From assembly GCF_026914265.1 (NCBI RefSeq), contig NC_069124.1:52626388-52690387 (forward strand): 64,000 bases of DNA, read 5' to 3'. The DNA comes from Mya arenaria (Eukaryota; Mollusca; Bivalvia; Myida; Myidae). The position numbers and the translations under genes are program-made. Below are positions 38,501 to 50,900 of the stretch, in pieces; within the stretch, counting starts at the first letter, position 1; each line of letters begins with the position of its first letter. Below the pieces are notes generated by a model. The model was not told where the DNA came from and did not search any database. It saw only the letters and a list, made by a program, of their open reading frames with translations.

Positions 38501-39079
38501 GTGTCTCTCTTGCTTGGACAGTGAGATTTCAATGGTTGTTACAATTAGAATGGCTGAACAAATATGTAATTGTACAAAGTCCATTAAGTACATGCAAAAC
38601 GTAATGCACCAGTCAATTGTAACAACAGCCCCCCAGGTCCCGGGAATAGCGGGGACTTAAACTTTCCATCCAGCCAGGTAAAATCCCCGCCCTACAAGGA
38701 CAGACTGCTGGTAGACTCCCTGCAAAATACCCCCGCAGTCTGCGGATAACCTAGATAGGCCGATTCCCCGCTATTTTTGGCGCAAAAACAAATCCATCTT
38801 TTCACTCGGTACCTGGAAGGTAAAAACACGGAACATTTCCCCTGCTAGTCCCCTGATGTGGAGAGTGGGGCGTTACAATTGACTTGTGCATAAAATGCGT
38901 GTACATGTGTATCATGGTGTCAATGTTTTGTTAATTTTTTTCATACAAATAAATTAATAAACATTCTAATATGATCATTTGATTTGGTGGTTTTAAATAC
39001 ATAATCTGATGGTTAAATCACCTCTAATTGTTCCATATGACTCATAGATTTGTGAGTTCTTGTTTGTCGGGGATGACAT
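35540..39079 (-). CDS. FPGT: Fucose-1-phosphate guanylyltransferase
   Basis: The enzyme makes GDP-fucose from fucose-1-phosphate and GTP in the cytosolic fucose salvage route. Three minus-strand exons join in frame to 619 residues (human form about 600): 39079-39022, 37907-37734, 37167-35540. Exon 1 is short (MSSPTNKNSQ...TIRG); the next in-frame stop lies well upstream with no earlier ATG. Exon 2 carries EFWDLIVLTA and HVVADPPGPKIG; the same blocks are diagnostic in vertebrate FPGT. Exon 3 starts GNGGSTL (78-84) and has the nucleotidyltransferase loop HAGGQSQRMPSASVLGK (107-123), TCADDF, ALAHPSSLDVGTGHGVYV and EIDAYGDFLQALGEGAT. The C-terminal part has the expected hexapeptide-like segment. 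The protein is not fused to fucokinase, unlike the plant FKP enzyme. Confidence 0.95.
37985..38070 (+). mobile_element. Possible SINE remnant in FPGT intron 1
   Basis: A B-box-like stretch (gggtttgatccc, 38021-38032) sits in a more GC-balanced patch, followed by aaggaagggtactttcactt. The A box is not convincing. Low-confidence call. Confidence 0.3.
38604..38891 (-). mobile_element. GC-rich MITE family A, copy 2
   Basis: The inverted ends are atgcaccagtcaattgtaac and its complement ending gacttgtgcat. The interior matches copies 1, 3 and 4 in reverse orientation (ggtcccgggaatagcgggg, acctggaaggtaaaaacacg). It lies in FPGT intron 1, in the same sense as the gene. Confidence 0.85.
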
Positions 39080-42000
39080 GTCCAAAATACTTCTTAATTG
39101 TCTAATCAACGGATGGTCATGAGACTGTTGACACCTGTCAAAACACCTCGACGTAGAGTCACTTCCCTTGAATTGTATTATACAACCTCTAAGAAAATTT
39201 CGATACAGCCTCTAAGAAAATATAGAGAAAATAAAATGTGAGAATAATTTTGGTAACGCTAGTTTCATAATTTAACAAGTACTCTTTTTGAGACAATTTT
39301 AACGCACATAACACTGTACCGTTGTTAAAAAAACTGTAATGGACCTAGATATGACTCAACAATTTAAAACAAAACAATCACTTTATAGAAACATACTACT
39401 GTAGTAATTAAGTCAAGCAGTGCTACTTACACGGACAAATATATTTCTTTTGCAAACAAAGAGCACCACATAAGCCTTTTTTGATGTCAATGCTCAACTA
39501 TTCTCAACGGATCAAAGGGGCACAACCTTTCAACATCGAAGTTAGAGTGATGACTTGCTTCACATATGTGTAATACTTAATTCACATATCTACAATATTG
39601 TTCATATCATCACACGGACATCCACTGGTTGATAGGTCTGTGATCATCATGAACACATTCTGAGGCGTTTAAAATGCATTTTTGTATAACTGATTGCGAT
39701 TTGTTTTTGCAACCCAAGGGTTGAACATATCAATGACCTTGCTTCAAAATATTGAAGCTGCATTTTTTCTGTTTCGGAATTTTTACATCATAAAGGCAAG
39801 TCGTATCTTACTGCAAAATGCTGAGTAAATAGTCTAATGAGAAAATGGTGTTGTACTGTGTGATCAAAATGCAAAGCAATGATTGGACATCTCACAGAGA
39901 AGCAAAAATGCTGAACCTTCAGAAATTGTAACTAAAAAAATGTATTGTTTGGGGATTTAAGGTTTTTGTAAAAAAGAATCTGTGATAAAATTACTTAGAT
40001 TTAATACTAAAAGCGTTGCTACTGAAAACATGGGATTTTGTAGCTTCGACATTTGGAAGAAATAATGGATCCTCAGGAAAAAGAATAAGAATTGGGATGG
40101 GCTGCAAAATGAAACAGCGTGTATAACTGTTTACAAATTGATACTATTTATGCATTAATATTCAGCTTTGAAGTGCATTGAACATGTCACTCCATCTATA
40201 TAAAAAAACGCTAATTTGTTCACATGTAATTTTATTTTTTTAATACAACATCTATCAAATTACTTATATGGAGAACATAATAATATATGTGCACTGGTCT
40301 TGACAGAACACAGGGATCTACAGAATATCATCTTGAAACATAAAAAACAATATGTTTTACATACCAACAAGCACATCCAAGTTTGTATGTAACTAATAAA
40401 CCATAAAGCCATTTTTTTAATGCTGACAATGTGATCTGATGCTTTCAGTATAACACAGTCATATATCTATCTATAAAGATGCAACCTTTTCAATAAGGGA
40501 ATCACTAACACTTATTATGAAAACAAATCAGGCAGAACTCAAAACACCAATAATGTTCATAATACACAAAATATATCAAAATGGATAATACTTTCAAACA
40601 TATAAAGTGCTTTTATTAAAAGGACTTCATTTCATTTGGCTCTGTTTATTTTAGTCATACAATACTTAGATTCTAAAAATTAGATTCCGAACTAAAATCA
40701 TTTAATATTCGTAACAAATGATAACACTACAATAAGACTTTGAATATATCATTTTTATAGTTCACTTGTTAAAAATCTTAAATATTTATACATAACATAA
40801 AGAGATTTAACATAAAACAGATTTACTATCAATACAAAACCTATGGCAAGAAGAAGTTCGTTAGATCTATTGGGTGTTTTTGCGTATAACTGTAATAATG
40901 GCAATCTTTGCGTATAACTGTTATAATGGCACAACAACTATTATAATACATTGCTAGACAAAAACAACTATTTTCTAGTTACCATTGTATACAGTATAAA
41001 ACTTACAAATAAGATTTTAATATTAATTATAAGTAGTTCTGTATTTGTTAGAGCAAACAAAAGTTAATAAATTATGGGTTCCTAAAACTAATAATATCAA
41101 TACTGCTTATATTACCAGTAAAAAAAAAATAAGACATACAATCATGTACACAAATTCTGACTGACTAGCATTCAAGACAATTTTCTTTTGATTGTTAAAA
41201 AGTACCGGTACATGTAAAGCTAAATGAATATGGTTATAAGTTTATTTGACAAAATCTGCAAAAACAATGCTTTTGGCCATATATATGATGTTATAGGGTA
41301 ATTCCACTTAAGAGCAAACCGAACAAACTACAACCATGAACATCGAGTATCAAAGTTCTGTGCAGGATAAAAATAGACCAACAGTTTTCTGACCACCTTT
41401 GCAGCCCTAATTCAATAACTTAAGTAAAATCAATACTCTAAAGCATGGCTGACACTTGGTGATTAAATATCTCTTAAAAGCTGGCTGGAGATAACACCAA
41501 TAACAGTGTACAAACATACACCCTTATCTTTACAAGCTTAAATGTCTATGAACTCATAGTTGTAGAGTAACAACTAGCAAAAGCATTCTAACATAATCTT
41601 ACCATGTGTTACTTAATCTTGATCACCATACATACATAGAGAATTCTAACTTGTTGATACTTTTGTTAACTGTTTGTATGAATAAAATAATAATGAGTTG
41701 AGTCATTAGACATACACATAATCAGATGTATACATGTTATTTGTAAAATGTAAATGTACATGTATATAGGAAGTTCTGAATTTTATCTTCCTACAACTAA
41801 TGCTATCTAATCTGTATATTTAGCTCAGTCATACAACTGCAGGAAGGAAAAATGCAGAAGTTAAGTACCGGTACTAGAAACAAGAAAAAACATATGACCC
41901 GCATTGAAATCTTTAGATCCTTGAGTTTACAAATATATTTAAAGTAGATTCAGAAAACAATTTTCAGGAATGGTTTTAAAAACCAAAATTGTCTGTAATA

Positions 42001-43520
42001 GTTCTGGCCATCTCTGGACAGTGTGCATGGCAAAGAAATAATAGAATTTTGTTCACTAATATTATATATTCACAAATAACATTACCAAAACATCCAATTA
42101 AATCTTAAAAAGCAACAATGACCTGTTTTAAACTTTACACAACCACCATATGATAATAAGCAGGACTAAAATACAATATAACCATTACAACTGTGGACAA
42201 TTATACAAAAGTCATGTAAAACACTAAAAATCAACTTAAAATTAAAGTAAAAATGCCATGTCTAAATGCCATGTCTTAATTTACTACTTATATTCTTCCT
42301 ATTTAGTATTTCAAATATACTTACAGATATTCACATTTAAATTGTTTATGGATAATGTTTACTGTCTTGTTTTTTTTAAATCATTAATCTTCTTCTCCAT
42401 TGACATTATGTGTTTTGCTAAAAAGATGAATCTTCATTAAATGTATCATTCTCAGAAACAATGCAAAAGTTCAATGCTGAGTTGATTTCTTATCTGAAAG
42501 AACTGAAACATCTAAAAAGTGTAACCAGTAACACTACACATTAAAGAAAACAATGCAACTTTATATTAAAAATGAAATTAAAACTGTTTAAAATAAATGA
42601 AAATTAAAACTATTTTGGCTGTTGATTAGAACCATCTTCAAGGCATGTGTCGCGATGAAAAAGGCATTATTCTAAAAACGATCGGTAAAACAAGTATACA
42701 TAACGATTTAAGAAATCATGAAATCAATAAATTAAAAGGGTTCAAATGCTATTCTACTTTTGTTCATCAAGTTCATAATAAAACTGATTTTTGATATACA
42801 CCTTGATTATGTACTTGAAATACTGAAAATGCAACATTGCTTAAAAGTAAAAATATAAATAAAAAACAGTAATAAATCCTTAATACCATAATGATGATGA
42901 CAACAATGATGATGATGATGATGATGAAGATGATGATGATGATGATGATGACGATGATGATGAAATACTAAGTTCATTACTCTTTAAGAGAAAGTCAGAT
43001 AACTTTAGCTGAGCGAGAGTAAAGACGTAAGTTAATACTGAACATTGATCTGCAAAGCCAACATAAAAAGAACAACCTTTTTAAAACAGCAAAATTTAGA
43101 TAATCATTCATGCACTTAATGACTTTAAAAGTAGATTCTGAAAAACATTATATAAAGTAAAGATACTGAGTGATTAACAAAAATCTCTAACATTACTCAT
43201 TAAGTATTCTTTTAACAAATTGATCATTAACAAATATTGCAATAAATTTATCATGAACTTTTTTTCGGAAATTGTCTAAGAAGCTTAAATAAATCATTAT
43301 TCTGTTATCAAGTAAGATAAGATTACTTAAGAAATGTAAAAAGGTTAACTGTGCAGCTTTAGCACGTTCCAGGCTTTTACCAAGTTAAATTTTTTATTTA
43401 ATTCAAAATAACTGAACATTATTATAACTTACATGTACAAAAACCTGTGTCATATATGTAACAAAAGCATTCTTCGCAAGATAAATGATAAACCATACAA
43501 GTACAGTATAAATGACATGA
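39080..43520. other. AT-rich region between FPGT and egghead
   Basis: 4.4 kb with no protein-like frame. It would hold the FPGT promoter at the left and any long egghead 3' UTR at the right. A GAT/ATG trinucleotide microsatellite lies at 42890-42965. A phrase near 40065 resembles one at 27635. No other element was recognised. Confidence 0.5.
42890..42965. repeat. (GAT)n microsatellite
   Basis: An imperfect trinucleotide run of gatgat with scattered interruptions (gacaac, gaagat, gacgat). It lies in non-coding DNA downstream of egghead. Confidence 0.95.
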
Positions 43521-43522
43521 TA

Positions 43523-43533
43523 TTTATTTTATT
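43523..43533 (-). promoter_or_regulatory. Candidate polyadenylation signals of egghead
   Basis: Two overlapping minus-strand AATAAA hexamers (plus-strand tttatttttattt) lie 60-70 bases past the stop codon. They would give a very short 3' UTR; distal sites may also be used. Confidence 0.45.
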
Positions 43534-43592
43534 TGCACTGTAATATAGCATAGGTACGACATTCCAAGATTTGAGTAAAACAGTGGATGAGA

Positions 43593-45008
43593 TCACACAT
43601 GCTGCACTGTTCCAGCGGTGGATTCCAGGTCTGTCATCTGCTTTGGCAGCGTTGTCTGCTTGTTCACAATGTGGAATGAAGTCATTTTGGCTGTACAAAG
43701 GGCCCATACAACCCCAGTGGTTTCAAGAACCATGGATACTGGCACTATTACAATTGGTAAAAAGCACAAAAACACATATTTTGGCCAACCCATTCTTCTT
43801 GGAGAAAATGATTTAATTGCACCGAATATAAACAGGAATAACATAGTAGCTCCCATAAACCCGCACAGAATGTTTACACTGCGCCACATTGGTAGCGGGA
43901 AAAGGGGCACTAATACGATATTCGGTACAGTGAATGGCATCGAAACCCATGAGAGCAGCATTAATGTAATGCCATACTTGTATCTGTACGAGATCTGTGA
44001 ACTAAAGAACACATTGTAGATTCCCTGGACCCATCGTTTACGCTGATAAATGTAGTCTTTTGCTGAGAACGTACTCTTTTCCCACATTTCCCCTTCAACA
44101 AATCCAAACTGATGGCCTTCCTTCCAAGCTGTCAGAGCAAAGAAACAATCCTCAGCAATGCTGCCCTCAACTCCAAAATCATAGGTGATCTGCTTTTCTG
44201 CAGCAGCATTAGAAACAATAAAGCTTCCTTTCCAACTGAATACTGGTTTGTGGAGATATTTCAAGCAGAATCGGATCATTCCATAGTCCATTCCTACCCT
44301 GACTAGATCAGCTAGGGTTGTAATCCAACTTACTATTTCCTCGTTTGCGTATGTGATCACCCCCTGCCCAAACTTGTATGTTCCATCATTGATGAAGTTC
44401 ACTATGCCAATTACTGATGATTCAGTGAGTAGAGTTTCTTCATCTAAATGAACGATCCAGTCGTTGTCAGTCAACATATCAACACCTGGCTCTAAACAGT
44501 AGTTTAGGGCTCTCGCCTTGTAAAGAGTGTGGTTTTTGGTCTGGTACTTGGTGGGAACAACGACTTCACGAAGTCGTGGTGACTTAGGTAAGTTCACAGT
44601 ATTGTCCGTAACAACTTCTAGAATGTAATTATCAAGTCCTATTCTGGAGCATACTTCAATATTCCGCTCAACATTTTTCTTTACTAGTTCAGGGAATGTC
44701 CCTCGTGTCACTACACGGATGCATATGAATGGTCCAAACAATGTTGATGTCTTAAGCTTTGGTTTTGCTGGATGGGTGTTAAACATAACAAGTCCACAAA
44801 AGTTGAACATGGCTTGAGGGATGGGAACAAATGTTAGAAACCTAAGAATGTATAGCAGTATGGTCACCTTTTCCCCATACTCCAGGAAAGGGTCAAATCC
44901 CTCAAGGCGATCAGGACCAAACCCTCCTGTTAGCACACAGAAAATGAGGATAATAATGAGAAGAAGTCCAACTGTAAGAACATGTAGAATGTGAGAGAGT
45001 CCCTCCAT
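43593..45008 (-). CDS. egh: Beta-1,4-mannosyltransferase, egghead/BRE-3 family (GT2)
   Basis: A Golgi or ER membrane enzyme that adds mannose to glucosylceramide to make mactosylceramide, the core of arthroseries glycolipids in flies and nematodes. One uninterrupted exon encodes 471 residues. The start (ccaccATGG) is an excellent Kozak match, and a 3' splice site lies 56 bases upstream, so the 5' UTR is split. Membrane segments are at about 8-27 and 48-75, with three or more in 345-440. The cytosolic GT2 domain has VVTRGTFPELV (99-109), HLDEE (187-191, the D-x-D-like metal site), AEDCFF (285-290) and QRKRWVQG (322-329), the usual processive-type QxxRW signature. The match to Drosophila egghead and C. 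elegans bre-3 is evident across the whole length. Vertebrates lack this gene, which fits an invertebrate genome. Confidence 0.94.
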   Translation of the reverse strand: MEGLSHILHVLTVGLLLIIILIFCVLTGGFGPDRLEGFDPFLEYGEKVTILLYILRFLTFVPIPQAMFNFCGLVMFNTHPAKPKLKTSTLFGPFICIRVVTRGTFPELVKKNVERNIEVCSRIGLDNYILEVVTDNTVNLPKSPRLREVVVPTKYQTKNHTLYKARALNYCLEPGVDMLTDNDWIVHLDEETLLTESSVIGIVNFINDGTYKFGQGVITYANEEIVSWITTLADLVRVGMDYGMIRFCLKYLHKPVFSWKGSFIVSNAAAEKQITYDFGVEGSIAEDCFFALTAWKEGHQFGFVEGEMWEKSTFSAKDYIYQRKRWVQGIYNVFFSSQISYRYKYGITLMLLSWVSMPFTVPNIVLVPLFPLPMWRSVNILCGFMGATMLFLFIFGAIKSFSPRRMGWPKYVFLCFLPIVIVPVSMVLETTGVVWALCTAKMTSFHIVNKQTTLPKQMTDLESTAGTVQHV

Positions 45009-45063
45009 GGTGGTTTTCGTGGTCTTGCAAGTTCAAAAGTTCGCTAAATCTGGGGACAACAGA

Positions 45064-46170
45064 TCTGGAAAAAAATAAATACATTAAACCCTCTTTTTTC
45101 ATCCCATTGACACAATGCATTACATTATAACATTTTATATAAAAGTTTAATACAACAGAATAATTCATAACTGTTAAAAGAATAAATTAATCTCAAACAA
45201 AAAGGTTAGAAGTTTAAACAAAAAAATCATATTATACTTGTATACAACCTTTAACACCCTGTTTCTTTTAAGTAACATTTAAAATTTCAAAAATCCAGAA
45301 AGATAAATATGTTTAGGTTTTTTTATAACATTAATTTCCACTGAAAGCAGAACTATTCGGGTACTACCGTTTATCCTGATAGTAAGGTTATGCTCACAAA
45401 CTTACAGTATATATATGATTATCTGCAGTTTAAAATTTGATCAGATCTTAATATCTGAATTTCAACCCTTAATAAGTTAATTGCATAAAATAATCAGGTT
45501 CTAAGAAGAGCAAGAGAAATAATCATCAGCAATTCTCCACTCAAGTGCTTACCACTTGTTTGAATAGGAAACTTTGAAGCAGCACGGACAAATATGTACA
45601 CATTACACTTAAGGTTCCCCTTATGTTTGAACACCATAAGGAGGAAAGTTTCATTATTAATTTTGTAATAAAATGATTATTCAGACAGTTTAATGACAAT
45701 GCTTTACACAGTATTCATTGTTGGGTGTGTAAAATAGTTGACAAAAAATAAGAAAAGCTAAAATATTTTATTTTTTTGATATATCCAATGCATAAAGTTC
45801 AATGCATATAGATGATACATGCTGAATTAAGAAAATAACAAACGATCAATTGCGAATCACAAACAATCTGTCAGAATTGTTTACGACCACAAATAAATGC
45901 CCCACCCACCTTCCGTTCAACATCAGAATCTTTTATCAATAATTCCTTTTCGATCCATAACGTCTGGATGTCAAAAACAGTGATTTTACATAAACAATGT
46001 TGTGGATTTAATGAAAAGGTATGTTTAATGAAAAATAAGAGTACAATGCAAAACATTACACATTTAAACACATTCACATACCTAGTGAGGATGACTCACA
46101 GCGTCTTCGTTCGGATAAGTTCAGTAATTTCCGTGTCACTAAACGCTTGCAAGGGAGAAAAATCCCTGTT
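45064..46170 (-). other. Egghead 5' UTR intron and candidate leader exon
   Basis: On the minus strand, ttttttccag ends at 45065, giving an acceptor 56 bases before the egghead ATG. The best upstream donor is ctag|gtatgtg at 46082/46081, so a non-coding leader exon may occupy about 46082-46170. The donor and exon are inferred from splice-site quality only. Confidence 0.4.
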
Positions 46171-47296
46171 CATCAAGTAGAAAATAAGTGCAAGAATTAT
46201 TTTTCTTGATACTTAACAACAAGTTCCTGATGAATGGAATATATTTGATCAATGTTTTTATATACATAAATATCAACCTCCAGGGACAGTTTTTCTTTCC
46301 ACTTGACTACTTTTAGCGATTAAAAGCAAGATGTTCGCGACATGTGCCCCTAATTCACACCCGATTGCATCACTGAGAGCCAGGAAATGCGATAACAGCT
46401 GCAAAAGCACATTACACAAGGGCCCGAGTGACATCCTTTATCAATAAATCGATCTCAAGCTGATTTGTTTTATCGTAAAGTCCCGGTCCCATAGACTAGA
46501 TAAGTTTTATGATCAAATAGATTCTATTATACAGTAAGTGTCTTATAATGACAAATAATCACTACAATTGTCGCTTTATCGTTAAAAGGCCATTTGTGAT
46601 AAAATATTGACCGTTTTAATACAAACGAGTGTGGCCGAATGTTTGCATACTTGTTATTTTAATCATGTGAACAAATCAAGGCAATAAACGCCCTCCTGAA
46701 AGTGTAAGCCATCCCAAAAGATCTTAACACCAAAATTTAAAAAGTACGAAAAAAAAAAATAGTTAACTTGCGGCTTTCATTCTTGTTCGGTAAATATAAA
46801 ATGTACGAGTACGAGCATATTTCTGAATACTTCACTGCTAGTGATGCATCATTTTGATCAAAAATCGCATTTTTAGCACCCTATATTTACAGTGTCTGTC
46901 TAAAATATCTGCTATCAAGATATAGATGGAGTTACGACTCGTATGCGCGTGATTTACTGTAAATAACCAAAGTTAGGTTCAACTCAACTCAACACAACTC
47001 AGTTTATTGCATAAAACATTTAAACATGCTTTAGAGCAAAGACAACTATTGCAAATGCATGCATTTAAGCAGTATCACGGACCTAGGTCCTAGGCAAGAT
47101 CGAACAATTTTACAAGAGAGCAAACTAATACTCGTATTCATGGTTATGAATAAACGCCAACACAACTATTAGCTAATTCAGGCGTTTGCATGACAAATAC
47201 ATTTTGACAAGTTAAATTCAGAGTTGCCAGTTGGTCTTTGGAGTTTTCACATAATTATTGACATTTTTTTGCCTTTGAGCATGTGTTAAAATATAT

Positions 47297-47328
<32 letters not shown>
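47297..47328. repeat. (TA)n microsatellite
   Basis: An uninterrupted run of ta dinucleotides within AT-rich intergenic DNA. Confidence 0.95.
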
Positions 47329-47329
<1 letters not shown>

Positions 47330-47498
47330 ATTTGGCTCTTAAGTCAGTCGGAATAATTTTGCCATATCAATAAAAAGTGTTATTCAGGTTCAGTGTATTA
47401 GGTCTTGTTCATATAGTGATGTATCGACTACGCTCAATATGTAAATCACGACGGAGCATTTCTACCCTTGCTGCAGTCTTTTATAATTCATGATTATC

Positions 47499-47499
<1 letters not shown>

Positions 47500-47549
<50 letters not shown>
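47500..47549. repeat. (TG)n microsatellite
   Basis: A short tatata run passes into about 20 tg repeats. Confidence 0.95.
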
Positions 47550-47554
<5 letters not shown>

Positions 47555-47920
47555 TTCTCTGCAACAACCACTGTGGTGGTCAGGATAATTGTTGCAGATT
47601 TTGATTTCAATCGGTTCACGCCTCTTAAATTCGGATCTGAAAAATTCTCGATCCGAATACAAAATCCCGGTTCTAAACGCAGCACAGACTAGTATATAGA
47701 ATTAAACATGTACAAGTAACCGATTATAATGAGCACATATAGTCCAAAACATGATAAAAATATATCAAATAAAAAATACCCAAGCGAAAAAATGTTTATA
47801 TACAAACAGGGACTAACGGTATACAAGAACGATCATGAATTAAACGATCTTAATAAAAACAGATTTTCACTGAGCAACCACTGCCTGTTTTAACGTCATT
47901 CCTAGGTTACTGTTTGTTGG

Positions 47921-47926
47921 TTTATT
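47921..47926 (-). promoter_or_regulatory. Candidate polyadenylation signal, HSPA12 gene 1
   Basis: Minus-strand AATAAA (plus-strand tttatt), 65 bases past the stop codon at 47991. Confidence 0.45.
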
Positions 47927-47990
47927 TGTTTCACAATTCTTCTATTTGATTTTCACATCTAAAGTGAAACAAAAGCAAAGAGTAGATCTG

Positions 47991-50900
47991 TTAGCCGAGG
48001 AAATGCAAAGCCGCTTTTACTTTGCTTGATTTGTTTGATTTCTCATCCTTAGCGACAGCTTCAACATGCATCTCTGTGTCTCCAAAGATCATTTTGATGC
48101 TTACTGAGCGGTCGAGACCCGACCCGGGCACATCAATAGTAAGCTTTCCAATATCCGTACAGTTGGGATCGCTAGTGAACGTCGGTTCCGGATCCGTTGT
48201 GGCGAAAAACTGGAATTCAATTTCAGTTTGGGTATCCTTTATTGGCCTGTACGAGCGGGTTGCTTGACTTTCCCCACGGACCACCTCTTGGCCGATTTTC
48301 ACATGGGCGTCGAACATTCCCCCGCAAAATTCTTCGCCATTACTATTGACGACCTTCTTTTGTTCTGGATGCACGCCCTTTTTGAAAGGAAAAGAAGTAC
48401 CGACGCCGTATGTGTACCTGCATTTCCGCTCCTCTATGACAGAAGGATCGTGGCCATAGATGACGGCGCCCTTTAGTACGGCCAGTCCGGGATCCTTTGG
48501 AACAATCAGCTTCTTCTTATCAGGCAAACTTTCAACAGCTTTCCGTATGAGGTCTTGTAGGATTGGCGACTCAGAGAAACCGCCGACCATCAGAACTGTG
48601 TCGACACTTTTCACTTCCGGCAGCGAGAAGAGTGATTTGAGATGCTCTGCTGCTGACTGGCATGCGTCGTTGAAAAGCCCCTTTGCAATGCTCGCCTCCA
48701 TTCTTATTTTATCCCCAACCCATTGCAATTTGTCCTTGTAGCGCGGCAAACTGTTGACATGATCTTTGATATTCTTCCCTGTTTTCTCTTTAAACATTTC
48801 GTTGAGCGCAATGGGGACCTTGATTGTAATTTTCTCTGACATCTGGTTGCTGAAGCTTCTCTTCTTGACCTCGAACTCGCGGAACAGGTCGATGTTATCC
48901 ATCATCTTATTCTCGGAGAAGTCAGCCATGACGTCGTTACCGACAATGTCTGCGAGCAGCTCACTGAAAGGAATACTTTAACATTTACGTGATGTTACCT
49001 AACTTTATTAACTTTTAATGTTCCATGAATGAATAAACAAGTATATATAATTGTTATAGAAACGTAACCTTTTCACCTGAAAGTTCTAGATAGATATATA
49101 CGCATACACATTATGAACTACAAGTAGGCTTATTTTGCCACGCTGTTTAAAACAGGTATTCAATTATTATTCTGTTCAGAAAAGAAATCATGGTAATAAA
49201 ACATAACAACGTATAAACAAAGTTATTTGTGACAGAGCTTATACCTATAACCAGTACGTTCATTCATAAGAAGATGGTGTAAATACATGACCGTTTGTTT
49301 TTCGTTGAATTCAAGCTACATGTTATAATATATTTCGTGTTTTATCAGGACACTAGCCCTGGTGACTCACTGGAAGGCCTTGTCGATGTATGTGCCTCCC
49401 CAGTTGCCCCCGTTCGCCTTGTACAGCTCCTTCAGAGACCCGCTCGCCTTCACCTCGTGCACCGTAATGTCTACCGTACCGCCTGCAAGAGAAACCGAAT
49501 GCGAAATGGCCAATATAGTATTAAAATTGTATGTTTGCATGAAACATACGTTCGGGCGGGATGGTATTCAATATCCAACTTAGGTCAATCTTATGGTCAT
49601 AAATCATTAACTCCATTCCCTGTATATTTCTGTTATTTATATCGAGCAATCCAATTAGCTACATCGTTGTATTGAATAACTCTCCTTGCATATATGAGTG
49701 TTTATTTCACCATGGTGTAAAAACAACTACATTTACAGTCGAACCTAATTGGCTCGAACACCCAGGGATCGGTGAAAATACGTCGAGCCTCGTAAAGTTC
49801 GAGCAAAGCGGGAATGTTTACCTTTCGTTTGAATGAATCGGACCTTCACATCCAGTTCGAGCAAACAAGGAATTCGAACCAAGCAAGTTCGAGCAAACGG
49901 GGTTCGACTGAATTTATGGCTATTCTGTGGGTGGAAAGAAACAGAGACCGGCGCATTATATTATCCACTTACCACCAGCGTCAAATACAAGGTATCTGGT
50001 TTCCGGCCGGAAGGGCATGAACCGGCTTGAACCCTTAAGGGTGTTCATGGGCAGGTAGCGGCAGCACAGAGAGGCGGCTTCCGGTTCCAGGGCCATTATC
50101 AGGCTATCTCCGACCATACCCGCCTGGTGATGAAAACAAACAATGCGGAAATTGTATGTACAATGTATTGATCAGTAATGATTATGCACCAGTCAATTGT
50201 AACCACGGCCCCCAGGTCCGGGGAATAGCCGGGACTTTGACTTTCGGTCCAGCCAACCCCGGGTAAAATCCCCGCCCTGCGGGGACGAACTGATGGTTAA
50301 ACCCCGGCCAAATACCCCCGCACACCAGAGACTCTATATAAGGCCCAATCTCGGCTTAATTTGGCGCTATGACAAAACCACCGCGGTCACCCGGCCCTGC
50401 ACGGCCACCTGGAAAGTAAAAACACGGCACTTTTCCCAGGCTATCCCCGGTATACCCCCGGACCTGGGGGGGGGAGGGCGTGGTTACAATTGACTGGTGC
50501 ATCATACGAGTACAATGTTGATATGAATATATTTGAATTCGTAGTCTATTTCAAGCTGAACACATAGGAACCTACATAAAGGGCCTAATAACGTCTTGTG
50601 TCGTTATATTTATGAATAAAAACATTTCAATAGTTCAATTATAATTAATAATTTAATATTAATGGCGTAAAAAGACCTGCTCCGCGGCTTCCCTCATGAA
50701 CTGTTTGGAAACATCGTTCCAGATGGCCGGGACAGTGAGCACCCAGCGAATCTCATCGTCCTTCACATCCGGAAGTTGCTGCTGCACGCGCTTCATCAGG
50801 TGTTCGCGAAGGTAGCGGATGCAGGCCGAGAAGACGTCCATGGCCGGCATCTTCTTCCCGAGTTCGTCTTCCAGCATGAATCGCCGCTTCAGCGTCTGGA

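Larger units (their letters stand above)
46171..47920. other. Intergenic DNA between egghead and HSPA12 gene 1
   Basis: AT-rich, non-coding. It contains a patch starting aactcaactcaacacaactc (46981) followed by about 200 bp of more complex sequence that may be a repeat 3' end, plus two dinucleotide microsatellites listed separately. No gene was recognised. Confidence 0.4.

Noticed and set aside
35540-45008. FPGT and egghead as a glycan gene cluster
   Set aside because: Both act in glycan synthesis but in separate pathways, 4.5 kb apart with a large non-coding gap. There is no evidence of co-regulation.
48022-48981. Plus-strand open frames opposite the last exon of HSPA12 gene 1
   Set aside because: They are antisense shadows of a long conserved coding exon.
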